The notes under the pieces are model-generated. The model was not told where the DNA came from and did not search any database. It saw only the letters and a list, made by a program, of their open reading frames with translations. DNA of 64,000 nucleotides from CADEFQ01 sp050185195 (GTDB taxonomy: Bacteria > Pseudomonadota > Gammaproteobacteria > Steroidobacterales > Steroidobacteraceae), in assembly GCA_050185195.1 (NCBI GenBank), contig JBFWZQ010000001.1:372001-436000 (forward strand). The letters run 5' to 3'. Positions within the stretch are counted from its first letter, which is position 1; each line of letters begins with the position of its first letter. This document shows, in pieces, positions 53,250-61,653 of this stretch. Both the position numbers and the translations under genes were made by a program.

Positions 53250-54014
53250 TCAGGACCGCAGGTCGATATCACCACGGCGCGCCCGACGTGGCAAAAGCAT
53301 GCCGACCTGCCCACGATAGACACGGTAGCGGTGGCCGAAATGCCTGACCAGGTCGCGCTCCTCGAACCAGATGCCGACCAGGATGTAGGCGAACGTGACC
53401 GCAGCGAACAGCAGGTGCCCGGTGGTCATCAGCGGCGTGCTCCAGAACGCGAGTATGAAGCCGAGGTAGATCGGGTGCCGCACGTAGCGGTAGAACAGCG
53501 GTACGCGAAACTGCAGCGCGGGTGCTGCGCGCCCCGTGAGCCGCAACCAAACCTGCTTCAACCCGAACAGCTCGAAGTGGTCGATCTGGAACGTGCTGGC
53601 GAGTACCAGGCCCCAGCCCAGGGCACTCAGCACCATCAGTGCCGAACCGGCCGTGCTGCCCGACAGGTCCCACACGATGCCGCCGAGCGGGCGCCATTGC
53701 AAAAACACCAGGATCAGCGCGGCGCTGGCGAGCAGCACGTAGGTGCTGCGTTCGATCGTGGCGGGCACGAGGCGCGTGAACCAGCGCTTGAAGACCGGGC
53801 GCGCCATCACGCTGTGCTGAATGGCGAAAACTCCGAGCAGCAGCACGTTGACGGCGAGCGACACCAGCAGCGACTCGCCGTCCGCACCGATGGGCAGGCC
53901 GTGGTCGATGGACTTGGGCACCGGCAGGTTGCCGACGAACGCGGCGGAATAGGCGAAGGTGCCGAGGAAGATGGCGTAGCAGGCTGCGCCATAGAGGGCG
54001 TAGAGAAGACACAT
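53250..54014 (-). CDS. MddA-like membrane methyltransferase (methanethiol S-methyltransferase?)
   Basis: 254 aa with five or six transmembrane segments. The C-terminal YRYVRHPIYLGFILAFWSTP followed by GIWFEERDLVRHFGHRY is the isoprenylcysteine-methyltransferase-like SAM site. The N-terminal half (ALNGVFAIQHSVMARPVFKRW-like segment, HSVMARP) matches MddA, the enzyme that converts methanethiol to dimethyl sulfide. An NnrU-like function cannot be excluded. It is downstream of the DUF4242 gene, separated by the 20-bp hairpin at 54037-54080. Confidence 0.68.
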   Translation of the reverse strand: MCLLYALYGAACYAIFLGTFAYSAAFVGNLPVPKSIDHGLPIGADGESLLVSLAVNVLLLGVFAIQHSVMARPVFKRWFTRLVPATIERSTYVLLASAALILVFLQWRPLGGIVWDLSGSTAGSALMVLSALGWGLVLASTFQIDHFELFGLKQVWLRLTGRAAPALQFRVPLFYRYVRHPIYLGFILAFWSTPLMTTGHLLFAAVTFAYILVGIWFEERDLVRHFGHRYRVYRGQVGMLLPRRARRGDIDLRS

Positions 54015-54036
54015 GACAGGAACTCCGGTGGGCTGT

Positions 54037-54080
54037 CGGGCGTGGGCCGCCCCGTCCCTGGACGGGGCGGCCCACGCCCG
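54037..54080. repeat. 20-bp perfect inverted repeat (long hairpin) upstream of the MddA-like gene
   Basis: Arms of 20 bp (54037-54056 and 54061-54080) are perfectly complementary, with a 4-nt loop cctg. The sequence lies between the DUF4242 stop (54088) and the MddA-like start (54014). No U-run follows on either strand. It is more GC-rich and longer than usual intrinsic terminators and could be a transcript-stabilising structure, attenuator, or the remnant of a REP-like element. Confidence 0.75.
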
Positions 54081-54087
54081 GGGGTGG

Positions 54088-54360
54088 TCAGGCAGCGGTC
54101 ATCGGCTCGATGACGGCGCGCACTTCGGTGACCTTGCTGGCGGGAAAACCGCTCAGCCGCGCGTGCTCGTGCACGGACGACTCCTGGTCGGCGAGGTAGA
54201 CGCAGAAGGTCTTGTCATCGGCGACGTAGGATTCCACCCACTGGACCTTGCCCGAGAGCTGGGCGAGCGCGGCGTTCGAAGTGGCCGACGCGTCCTTCAG
54301 CTGGGCGCGGTCGAGCCGACCGACACCGGGGATGTTGCGTTCAATCAGATAGCGTTTCAT
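54088..54360 (-). CDS. DUF4242 domain protein (SCO4226-like)
   Basis: 90 aa from ATG at 54360: MKRYLIERNIPGVGRLDRAQ, then QWVESYVADDKTFCVYLADQ and HARLSGFPASKVTEVRAVI. This is a single DUF4242 ferredoxin-like domain; family members in Streptomyces were described as nickel-binding. The ligand here is unknown. It is in line with the MddA-like gene, the small ORF and the tandem-domain gene. Confidence 0.82.
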   Translation of the reverse strand: MKRYLIERNIPGVGRLDRAQLKDASATSNAALAQLSGKVQWVESYVADDKTFCVYLADQESSVHEHARLSGFPASKVTEVRAVIEPMTAA

Positions 54361-54364
54361 GGCT

Positions 54365-54646
54365 TCATGACTCTCGTGTTTTCGCCGCAGTTGATCGGGA
54401 GCCGTGGGGTCGCACTGCGGGTTCAAGCGACCGGTCGGCAAGGCACGTCGCGAAGGCGACAGGGCCATGGGAGAAGCGTAGGCAGCCGGTATCGCAGTGT
54501 CCTGCGCAAGGACTGATCGTTTGCTGATTCATGCCTTGTGCGGAATCGCCATGGGCAAATACGAGGCCGAGCGGCGCAGAGGAAAGTGCGATCAGCAGCA
54601 CCTGGATGACGATGGTCCTGAAGATCCTGGAGTAGTTGAAGTTCAC
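54365..54646 (-). CDS. Small hypothetical secreted protein
   Basis: 93 codons from GTG at 54646, with AAGGA about 8 bp upstream. The N-terminus looks like a signal peptide (RIFRTIVIQVLLIALSSAPLG with AHG). The rest has four or five cysteines (SPCAGHCDTGCLRF) and no recognised domain. It ends 4 bp before the DUF4242 start. One copy of the 20-bp repeat shared with 55362-55381 lies inside it, which argues either for a dual-use sequence or against this being a real gene. Confidence 0.42.
   Translation of the reverse strand: MNFNYSRIFRTIVIQVLLIALSSAPLGLVFAHGDSAQGMNQQTISPCAGHCDTGCLRFSHGPVAFATCLADRSLEPAVRPHGSRSTAAKTRES
54513..54532. promoter_or_regulatory. Copy 1 of a 20-bp repeat with OmpR/PhoB-like half-sites
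   Basis: ctgatcgtttgctgattcat contains CTGATCG and CTGATTC half-sites in direct repeat, 11 bp apart (7-bp site, 4-bp spacer). The second copy at 55362-55381 differs at one base. It lies about 150 bp upstream of the single-domain DUF4242 gene. Confidence 0.55.
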
Positions 54647-54686
54647 GGGAAATCCTTGGGGTTGAGAGTGGGTATTGCGTGTCGCA

Positions 54687-55292
54687 TCAGGCCGGCACGA
54701 CCTGGGAGGGATCTGCATGCACGTGCGTGGGGGTTGCGCGAAAGATGATTCGGCCCAGTACGGGCGTGATCTCGTCGGCCGACAGGCCCGCCCGTTCCGC
54801 GTGCTCACGCAGCGCGCGGGCGTCGACGCCCTGGTACAGGCACACGCTGCCCAGCAAGCCGTCGTGCTCGCGCACGATGTAGCTGTGCAGCCAGCTCAGT
54901 TTGCTCGGCATCTCCTCTTCGCCGATGCGGCGCGCGATTTCGGCGCAGCGCGTGAAGTCGTCTTCACAACGGCAAAGCCCGCGGCGCCTGACGAGATAGA
55001 CGAGGGAAGGTGCGAACGCCCGCCGCACGCGGGTTGCCTCGACTGGCAGGATTTCGTCGGCGGGCAGCGCGAGCAGCCCGGCGTGCCGCTGCAGCGTCGA
55101 TACCTGGTCGGCCTGGAACAGGCAGGCCAGGCCGAAGCGACCGTCCGATTCGCGCAATGCATAGGAGTGCAGCCATCGTGCCTGCATTGCGTGCTCCCGC
55201 TCTTCGAAGGAGCGCAGCCGCGTCAGTACGGCATTGAGATCGGCGGCGCCGGCGGCAATGCCAGTGCGACGAATGAACCAGGTTTGAAGCAT
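54687..55292 (-). CDS. Tandem DUF4242 protein
   Basis: 201 aa with two DUF4242 copies: the first has WLHSYALRESDGRFGLACLF and LPADEILPV, the second WLHSYIVREHDGLLGSVCLY and LSADEITPV. The halves are clearly duplicates of each other. No signal peptide. It is first in the minus-strand run ending at the regulator, and a copy of the repeated operator-like site lies 70 bp upstream of its start. Confidence 0.82.
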   Translation of the reverse strand: MLQTWFIRRTGIAAGAADLNAVLTRLRSFEEREHAMQARWLHSYALRESDGRFGLACLFQADQVSTLQRHAGLLALPADEILPVEATRVRRAFAPSLVYLVRRRGLCRCEDDFTRCAEIARRIGEEEMPSKLSWLHSYIVREHDGLLGSVCLYQGVDARALREHAERAGLSADEITPVLGRIIFRATPTHVHADPSQVVPA

Positions 55293-55361
55293 CGGGCGGT
55301 CTCGGAGTCAGGTCGACGCCGTCAGCTTAGGTATCGAGATTCGACGAGTCCTTGGGCCGCC

Positions 55362-55381
55362 CTGATCGTTTGCTGATGCAT
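55362..55381. promoter_or_regulatory. Copy 2 of the 20-bp repeat with OmpR/PhoB-like half-sites
   Basis: ctgatcgtttgctgatgcat differs from the 54513 copy at one position. Direct half-sites CTGATCG and CTGATGC sit one helical turn apart. It lies 70 bp upstream of the tandem DUF4242 start, a promoter-like position, and 112 bp from gmk on the other side. Confidence 0.6.
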
Positions 55382-55493
55382 TGCCACCCGCGGCATCCGG
55401 GCTTTCCACGCACGGCCTGCATGCCTGACCCATGTAGACTTGCAGGCCCGGCGTCGCCGGCGACATGCGCGTGCATCGCTTCGATTGAGTGCA

Positions 55494-56129
55494 ATGACGA
55501 ACACCCCCACTGCCGCCCCCCGCGGCCGCCTCTACGTGATCGCCGCGCCTTCGGGCGCCGGCAAGACGAGCCTCGTCAAGGCGCTGCTCGCGCGCCGGCC
55601 GGGCATCGAGGTGTCGGTCTCCTACACGACCCGCAAGCCGCGGCCGAACGAGGTCGACGGGCGCGACTACTGCTTCGTCGATCGCGCGGCCTTCGAGCGC
55701 CTCATCGCGGAAGACGCGCTGCTCGAGCACGCGCTCGTGTTCGACAACTTCTACGGCACGAGCCGCGCGCGGGTCGAAGGCGCGCTCGCGGCGGGCCGCG
55801 ACGTGATCCTCGAGATCGACTGGCAGGGCGCGCGGCAGGTGCGCGCACGCCTGCCCGACTGCGCCACCGTCTTCATCCTGCCGCCCTCGCACGCCGCGCT
55901 CGAACGCCGCCTGCACGACCGGCGCACCGACGACGCGGCGGTCATCGCCCGCCGGCTGCGCGATGCCGCGGCCGACATCTCGCACTGGCGCGAATTCGAC
56001 TACGTGATCGTGAACGACCGCTTCGAGGAGGCGCTCGCCGCCCTCGAGCGGATCGTCGCCCGGGACGGCGCCGCCTGGGTCGCCACCCGGCCTGGCCTCG
56101 AGGCGTTGGCAGCCGAGCTGCTGGGGTAG
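55494..56129 (+). CDS. gmk: Guanylate kinase
   Basis: 211 aa from ATG at 55494. The P-loop is APSGAGKTSLV, and GMP-binding residues lie in SYTTRKPRPNEVDGRDYCF; the lid has RRLHDRRTDD. It converts GMP to GDP. It heads gmk-rpoZ-spoT-ridA-recG; in most relatives yicC is directly upstream. Confidence 0.96.
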   Translation: MTNTPTAAPRGRLYVIAAPSGAGKTSLVKALLARRPGIEVSVSYTTRKPRPNEVDGRDYCFVDRAAFERLIAEDALLEHALVFDNFYGTSRARVEGALAAGRDVILEIDWQGARQVRARLPDCATVFILPPSHAALERRLHDRRTDDAAVIARRLRDAAADISHWREFDYVIVNDRFEEALAALERIVARDGAAWVATRPGLEALAAELLG

Positions 56130-56183
56130 GCCGATTTTTGGTATAGTTGACGACCTTTCGCCGCTTTAACCCCAGGTTGAGCC

Positions 56184-56462
56184 ATGGCCCGCGTAACCGT
56201 CGAAGACTGCCTCCAGAACGTCGATAACATCTTCCAGCTCGTGCTGGTCGCCTCGCAGCGCGCGCGCCGGCTCGCGAACGGCGCGGAACCCAGCGTTCCG
56301 TGGGAAAACGACAAGCCCACCGTGGTCGCGCTGCGCGAGATCGCCGAAGGCAACATCACGGCCGAGATGCTGCGGGAGCCCGATCCGGAGCCGGAAGCCC
56401 CGGCGCTGGACGCGGACAACCAGTCGATGTTCCGCGCGCCCCAGTTCGGCCTGGGAGACTGA
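56184..56462 (+). CDS. rpoZ: RNA polymerase omega subunit
   Basis: 92 aa beginning MARVTVEDCLQNVDNIFQL, then LVASQRARRLANGAEPSVPW and the helical VALREIAEGNITAEMLRE, as in E. coli omega. It aids RNA polymerase assembly and ppGpp binding; spoT follows 17 bp downstream. Confidence 0.96.
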   Translation: MARVTVEDCLQNVDNIFQLVLVASQRARRLANGAEPSVPWENDKPTVVALREIAEGNITAEMLREPDPEPEAPALDADNQSMFRAPQFGLGD

Positions 56463-56479
56463 CCGGCCGCGCATCGCCC

Positions 56480-58663
56480 ATGGATTACGCGTCTTCGCTC
56501 CTGGGACTGCTTCCCGGCGCAAGGCGCACCCCGGGTCTTCGCGACCTGCTCGCGCAGGTCGCGACCTACCTGCCCCCCTCCGACGTCGAGCGCATCCGCG
56601 AAGCCGCGGAGTTCGGCGCGACCGCGCACCAGGGCCAGAAGCGCCTCTCGGGCGAGCCCTACATCGCCCATCCGGTCGCCGCGGCCGACATCCTCGCCGA
56701 CCTGCACCTCGACGCCGACACGCTCATCGCGGCGATCCTGCACGATGTCATCGAGGACACGCCGATCGCGAAGGAGCAGCTCGCCGAGCGCTTCGGGGCC
56801 GCGGTCGCCGAGATCGTCGACGGCGTCACCAAGCTCGACCAGATCAAGTTCAAGAGCCGCGCGGAGGCGCAGGCGGAGAGCTTTCGCAAGATGCTGCTCG
56901 CGATGGTGCGCGACCTGCGCGTCATCCTCGTCAAGCTCGCCGACCGCACCCACAACATGCGCACGATCGACGCGATGGCGCCCGCGCGGCGCCGCGCGAT
57001 CGCGCGCGAGACGCTCGAGATCTACGCGCCGATCGCCGAGCGCCTCGGCCTCTACAAGCTGAAGCTCGAGCTCGAGGACCTCGGCTTCCACGCCGCGCAC
57101 CCGCAGCGCTACCGCGTGCTCGAGCGTGCGCTCAAGCGCGCGCGCGGCAACCAGAAGGAATTCCTCGGCAAGATCGCCGCGCAGCTGCGCACCGCCTTCG
57201 AGAAGGCGCAGATCAAGGCGACCGTGGAGACGCGCGAGAAGCACCTCTACAGCATCTATCGCAAGATGCAGCGCAAGCGCTCGACGCTCGCGGACATCGT
57301 CGACGTCTACGGCCTGCGGATCATCGTCGACAGCGTCGACACGACCTACCGCGCGCTCGGCGTCGTGCACGGCGTCTACAAGCCGATGCCGGGGCGCTTC
57401 AAGGACTACATCGCGATCCCGCGCGTCAACGGCTACCAGTCGCTGCACACGACGCTGTTCGGCCCGAACGGCGTGCCCATCGAGGTGCAGATCCGCACCG
57501 TCGACATGCACGTGGTCGCCGAGTCCGGCATCGCCGCGCACTGGAAATACAAGGCCGGCGATATGAGCGTCGCGCAGCGCGAGCGCACGCGCGAATGGCT
57601 CTCGAACCTCGTCGAGCTGCAGGCCGAGGGCAGCAGCGAGGAGTTCCTCGAGAGCGTCAAGGTCGACCTCTTCCCGGACAAGGTCTACGTGTTCACGCCG
57701 AAGGGCGAGATCCTGCGCCTGCCGCGCGGCGCGACGGTGGTCGACTACGCGTACGCGGTACACACCGGTGTCGGCAACCGCTGCGTCGCAGCGAAAGTCG
57801 ATCGGCGCCTCGCGCCGTTGCGCACGGTGCTGCGCAACGGCCAGACCATCGAGATCATCACGGCCAAGGGCGCGATGCCGAATCCGGCGTGGGTGAATTT
57901 CGTCGTCAGCGCCAAGGCGCGCAGCGCCATCCGCCAGTACCTGCGCGGCCTGCGGCGCTCCGAGGCGATCGAGCTCGGCTCGCGGCTGCTGAACCAGGCG
58001 CTCGCGGAATTCCGGTCGTCGCTCGAGGAAGTGGCGCCGGCCGCGATGCAGGCGGCGCTCGGCGAACTCGGCATGAAGGACCGCGACGAGCTGTTCGAGA
58101 AGGTCGGCCTCGGCGAGCGCCTCGCGCCGCTGATCGCGCGCCGCCTGCTGCCGGCCGCCGCGGTGCCGGAGGAAACCGAGGGCGGCGTGCTGCCGCCGCT
58201 CGCCGTCGCCGGCACCGAAGGCCTGCTGGTCACGTACGCGCGCTGCTGCTTTCCGATCCCGAACGACCCGATCATCGCCTTCCTCTCGGCCGGCCGCGGC
58301 ATCGTCGTGCATCGCGAGGACTGCGTGAACGTCGAGGACTACCGCAAGCATCCGGAAAAATGGCTGCCGGTCGTCTGGGAGGGCCGGATCGAGCGCAGCT
58401 TCGTCTCGCGCATCCGCGTCGATGTCGCGAACAAGCTCGGCGTGCTCGCCGCGGTCGCCGCGTCGATCTCGACCACCGAGACGATGATCGACCACGTCTC
58501 GATCGAGGAGCGCGACAGCGAGCTGTCGGTGCTGCTGTTCGAGGTGCGCGTGCGCGACCGCAAGCACCTCGCCAATGTCATGCGCACGATCCGGCGCATG
58601 CCCGACGTGCTGCGCGTTAATCGTACAATCGCCTCCCACTCACCAGCCAAGGCCCGCACATGA
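56480..58663 (+). CDS. spoT: Bifunctional (p)ppGpp synthetase/hydrolase
   Basis: 727 aa from ATG at 56480. The HD hydrolase shows HPVAAADIL and HDVIED near residues 60-95. The synthetase domain has GRFKDYIAIPRVNGYQSLHT near 310; the RFKD motif is the basic type found in bifunctional enzymes rather than the acidic EXDD of RelA. A TGS domain (about 395-455), a helical region with the conserved CCFPIPND segment, and a C-terminal ACT domain (about 640-720) follow. It controls the stringent response. The stop overlaps ridA (ATGA). Confidence 0.96.
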   Translation: MDYASSLLGLLPGARRTPGLRDLLAQVATYLPPSDVERIREAAEFGATAHQGQKRLSGEPYIAHPVAAADILADLHLDADTLIAAILHDVIEDTPIAKEQLAERFGAAVAEIVDGVTKLDQIKFKSRAEAQAESFRKMLLAMVRDLRVILVKLADRTHNMRTIDAMAPARRRAIARETLEIYAPIAERLGLYKLKLELEDLGFHAAHPQRYRVLERALKRARGNQKEFLGKIAAQLRTAFEKAQIKATVETREKHLYSIYRKMQRKRSTLADIVDVYGLRIIVDSVDTTYRALGVVHGVYKPMPGRFKDYIAIPRVNGYQSLHTTLFGPNGVPIEVQIRTVDMHVVAESGIAAHWKYKAGDMSVAQRERTREWLSNLVELQAEGSSEEFLESVKVDLFPDKVYVFTPKGEILRLPRGATVVDYAYAVHTGVGNRCVAAKVDRRLAPLRTVLRNGQTIEIITAKGAMPNPAWVNFVVSAKARSAIRQYLRGLRRSEAIELGSRLLNQALAEFRSSLEEVAPAAMQAALGELGMKDRDELFEKVGLGERLAPLIARRLLPAAAVPEETEGGVLPPLAVAGTEGLLVTYARCCFPIPNDPIIAFLSAGRGIVVHREDCVNVEDYRKHPEKWLPVVWEGRIERSFVSRIRVDVANKLGVLAAVAASISTTETMIDHVSIEERDSELSVLLFEVRVRDRKHLANVMRTIRRMPDVLRVNRTIASHSPAKART

Positions 58664-59043
58664 CCCGCAAGGCTATCCACACCGACCAGGCGCCCCAGGC
58701 GATCGGCACTTATTCGCAGGCGGTCCGCGCCGGCGACACGGTCTACATTTCCGGCCAGGTGCCGTTCGATCCGGCGACCGGCAAGCTGATCGAAGGCGAC
58801 ATCGACGCCGAGATCCGCCGCTGCTTCGACAACCTGAAGGCGATCGCGCAGGCGGCCGGCGCGGGCCTCGACCGCGCGGTGAAGTTCACGGTGTTCCTCA
58901 CCGATCTCGTCCACTTCGCCAAGGTCAACGAGATCATGGCGACCTACGTGGACAAGCCCTATCCGGCGCGTGCCGCCATCGGCGTGGCTGCGCTGCCGCG
59001 CGGGGCCCGCGTCGAGATCGAGTGCGTGCTGCACCTCGGTTGA
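58660..59043 (+). CDS. ridA: RidA family enamine/imine deaminase
   Basis: 127 aa: VYISGQVPFDPATGKL, then AAGAGLDRAVKFTVFLTDL, and PARAAIGVAALPRGARVEIE with its conserved arginine. It removes reactive enamines from PLP enzymes. It overlaps spoT (ATGA) and recG (TTGA), a conserved order. Confidence 0.95.
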   Translation: MTRKAIHTDQAPQAIGTYSQAVRAGDTVYISGQVPFDPATGKLIEGDIDAEIRRCFDNLKAIAQAAGAGLDRAVKFTVFLTDLVHFAKVNEIMATYVDKPYPARAAIGVAALPRGARVEIECVLHLG

Positions 59044-61118
59044 CGGCAGCCGAGCAGCGCCCGGTCACGGCCTTGCGGGGCGTGGGCCCGGCGCTCGCCG
59101 AGCGCCTGCGCCGCCTCGGCGTCGCGCAGGTCCAGGACCTGCTGTTCGTGCTGCCGCGCGCGTACGAAGACCGCACCCGCCTCGTGCCGATCGGCGCGCT
59201 CGTGCCCGGCCTGCGCGCGAGCCTCGAAGGCGAGGTGCAGCTCACGGAGGTGATCTTCCGGGGCCGGCGCCAGCTGCTCTCCCGGGTCGCCGACGGCACC
59301 GGCCACGTGACCCTGCGGTTCTTTCATTTCTCCGCGAACCAGCAGGCGAGCCTCGCGCGGGGCACGCGCCTGCGCTGTTACGGCGAGGTGCGCCGCGGCC
59401 CGCTCGGGCTCGAGATCGTGCATCCCGAGTACCGGCGCGTCACGGGCGATGCCGCGCCGCTCGAGGACACGCTCACGCCGATCTATCCGACCACGGAGGG
59501 CGTGGCGCAGGGCCGCCTGCGCGCGCTCATCGTGCAAGCGCTCGGCGAGCTGCGATCCGCTGGCGTGCGCGAGTGGCTCCCGCGGGACATCCTCGAGTCG
59601 CTGCACCTGCCGACGCTCGCCCGCTCGCTCGAATACGTGCATCGCCCGCCCCGCGATGCGCGGCTCGAAGTGCTGGCCGCCGGTCGCCACCCCGCGCAGC
59701 GCCGGCTCGCCTTTGAGGAACTCCTCGCCCACCAGTTGACGCTGCGCCTCGTGAAGCAGGCGGTACAAGCGGCACCGGCCGCGGCCCTGCGCGACCCGCA
59801 GGGCCTCGAGGGCCGCTTCGTCGGCGCGCTGCCCTTCGCACTCACCGGCGCACAGCGCCGCGCGCTCGCCGAGGTCGACGCCGATCTCGCGGCAGCGCGA
59901 CCGATGGTGCGGCTCGTGCAGGGCGATGTCGGCTGCGGCAAGACCGTGGTTGCGGCCGCAGCGGCAGCGCGTGCGGTGGGCAGCGGCGCGCAGGCGGCCC
60001 TCATGGCGCCGACCGAACTGCTGGCCGAGCAGCACTGGCGCAGCTTCGAGGCGTGGTTCCGGCCGCTCGGGCTGCCGGTCGCGCACGTGCACGGCTCGAT
60101 GGGCGTGCGGGCGCGACGCAGCGCGCTGGCGGCGCTCGCGGCGGGCGAGGTCGCGCTCGTCGTCGGCACGCATGCGCTCTTCCAGGAAGGCATCGAGTTC
60201 GCGCGCCTCGCGCTCGTGATCGTCGACGAGCAGCACCGCTTCGGCGTGCAACAGCGGCTCGCGCTGAAGGAAAAGGGCGACCGGCGCGGCGAGACCCCGC
60301 ACCAGCTCATCATGACGGCGACGCCGATCCCGCGCACGCTGGCCATGACAGCCTTTGCCGACCTCGACGTCTCGGTAATCGACGAGCTGCCGCCGGGCCG
60401 CACGCCGGTGAAAACGGTGGCTGTGGCGGAGGAGCGGCGCGCCGAAGTCGTGGCACGCATCGAGGCGGCCTGCCGGGAAGGGCGCCAGGTGTACTGGGTG
60501 TGCCCGCTCATCGAGGAATCCGAGGAACTGCGCTGGCAGGCGGCGGAAGAGACCGCGGCGCAGCTTGCCGAGGCGCTGCCCGCCGTGCGCATCGGGCTCG
60601 TGCACGGCCGCATGCCGGCAGCAAAGAAGGAGCAGGCGATGGCCGCCTTCAAGGCGGGCCGCATCCAGCTGCTCGTCGCAACCACCGTGATCGAGGTCGG
60701 CGTCGACGTGCCCAATGCCTCATTGATGGTGATCGAGAACGCCGAGCGCATGGGGCTCGCGCAGCTGCACCAGCTGCGCGGCCGCGTCGGGCGTGGCGCG
60801 GCGGAGAGCACCTGCGTGCTGCTGTTTCGCCAGCCGCTTTCCGCGGTCGCCCGCGAGCGGCTGGGCGCCATCCGCGCATCGAACGACGGCTTCGAAATCG
60901 CGCAGCGCGACCTCGAACTGCGCGGTCCGGGCGAGTTGCTGGGCACGCGCCAGACCGGACTCGCGCAACTGCGTGTCGCCGACCTCGCGCGTGATGCGGA
61001 CCTGCTGCCGCGCGTACAGCAGGCGGCCGAAGTGATCCTCGCCGATCACCCCGATATCATGGCGCCGCTCACCGCGCGCTGGATCGGCGAGGGCGAGCGT
61101 TATGGCCGCATTGGATGA
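59040..61118 (+). CDS. recG: ATP-dependent DNA helicase RecG
   Basis: 692 aa from TTG at 59040, which overlaps the ridA stop by three bases; no ATG gives a better N-terminus. The wedge (OB) domain is near residues 70-160. Walker A is GDVGCGKTVVAAA, the DEXH box is VDEQHRFG, and motif III is MTATPIPRT. Motifs IV-VI include HGRMPAAKKEQAM, TTVIEVGVDVPNAS and QLRGRVGRG. It remodels stalled forks. It overlaps ubiC by 17 bp. Confidence 0.96.
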   Translation: MTAAEQRPVTALRGVGPALAERLRRLGVAQVQDLLFVLPRAYEDRTRLVPIGALVPGLRASLEGEVQLTEVIFRGRRQLLSRVADGTGHVTLRFFHFSANQQASLARGTRLRCYGEVRRGPLGLEIVHPEYRRVTGDAAPLEDTLTPIYPTTEGVAQGRLRALIVQALGELRSAGVREWLPRDILESLHLPTLARSLEYVHRPPRDARLEVLAAGRHPAQRRLAFEELLAHQLTLRLVKQAVQAAPAAALRDPQGLEGRFVGALPFALTGAQRRALAEVDADLAAARPMVRLVQGDVGCGKTVVAAAAAARAVGSGAQAALMAPTELLAEQHWRSFEAWFRPLGLPVAHVHGSMGVRARRSALAALAAGEVALVVGTHALFQEGIEFARLALVIVDEQHRFGVQQRLALKEKGDRRGETPHQLIMTATPIPRTLAMTAFADLDVSVIDELPPGRTPVKTVAVAEERRAEVVARIEAACREGRQVYWVCPLIEESEELRWQAAEETAAQLAEALPAVRIGLVHGRMPAAKKEQAMAAFKAGRIQLLVATTVIEVGVDVPNASLMVIENAERMGLAQLHQLRGRVGRGAAESTCVLLFRQPLSAVARERLGAIRASNDGFEIAQRDLELRGPGELLGTRQTGLAQLRVADLARDADLLPRVQQAAEVILADHPDIMAPLTARWIGEGERYGRIG

Positions 61119-61653
61119 CCGGGGACCCGTGACGACTGCAACTGCAAGAACCGCTGCCGAACTGTGGCTGCCCGCCGAGGCGCTCGACTGCTACGAAGGC
61201 GATGCCCAGTTGCGCTCCTGGCTCAGGACCCCGGGACTCCTGACGGAGCGGGTGCGCGCGGCCAGCGGCGCGGCATTCAGCCTGCAGGTGCTCGCGGAAG
61301 GGGAGCACGACGGCACGCACCGGCGCGCGATCATCCTCGGGACACAGGATTGTCCCTGGATTTACGCGGAAACCTCGATCCCGGACGCGACGCTCGCGCA
61401 GCAGCCCTGGCTCGCGCGCATGGGCGAGGTGTCGCTCGGCGAGACACTCGCGGGACACGGCGCGACGCGCTCCGCGTTCGCCTACGCGCGGTTCATGCCG
61501 GATGCACCGCTCGTCGCGCGCGCCCTGGCGCTGACCGCGCTCGCGGCGCAGCCACTCTGGGTGCGCCATTCCGAGTTCTCCGTGCAGGGCGCGCCGCTCA
61601 CGGTGCAGGAAGTGTTCCTGCCGGCCGTCGGCCGCACGGCGCCGCCGACGTGA
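61102..61653 (+). CDS. ubiC: Chorismate lyase
   Basis: 183 aa. TPGLLTERVR matches the GSLT-like substrate motif; the later CPWIYAETSIPD corresponds to the WVReV region; and WVRHSEFSVQG and the EVFLP end match UbiC. It releases 4-hydroxybenzoate for ubiquinone synthesis. The catalytic glutamate near the C-terminus is in VQEVFLP. Sequence is divergent but ubiA follows, which supports the call. The stop overlaps ubiA GTG. Confidence 0.85.
   Translation: MAALDDRGPVTTATARTAAELWLPAEALDCYEGDAQLRSWLRTPGLLTERVRAASGAAFSLQVLAEGEHDGTHRRAIILGTQDCPWIYAETSIPDATLAQQPWLARMGEVSLGETLAGHGATRSAFAYARFMPDAPLVARALALTALAAQPLWVRHSEFSVQGAPLTVQEVFLPAVGRTAPPT

Noticed and set aside
50732..55493. The rest of the yicC-gmk gap as part of the same island
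   Set aside because: It lies outside the 26-bp repeat pair and shows no second copy of it; it may be older accessory DNA but cannot be assigned to the same element.
56000..58639. Long minus-strand frame opposite spoT
   Set aside because: Antisense shadow of spoT; arginine- and aspartate-rich without homology.
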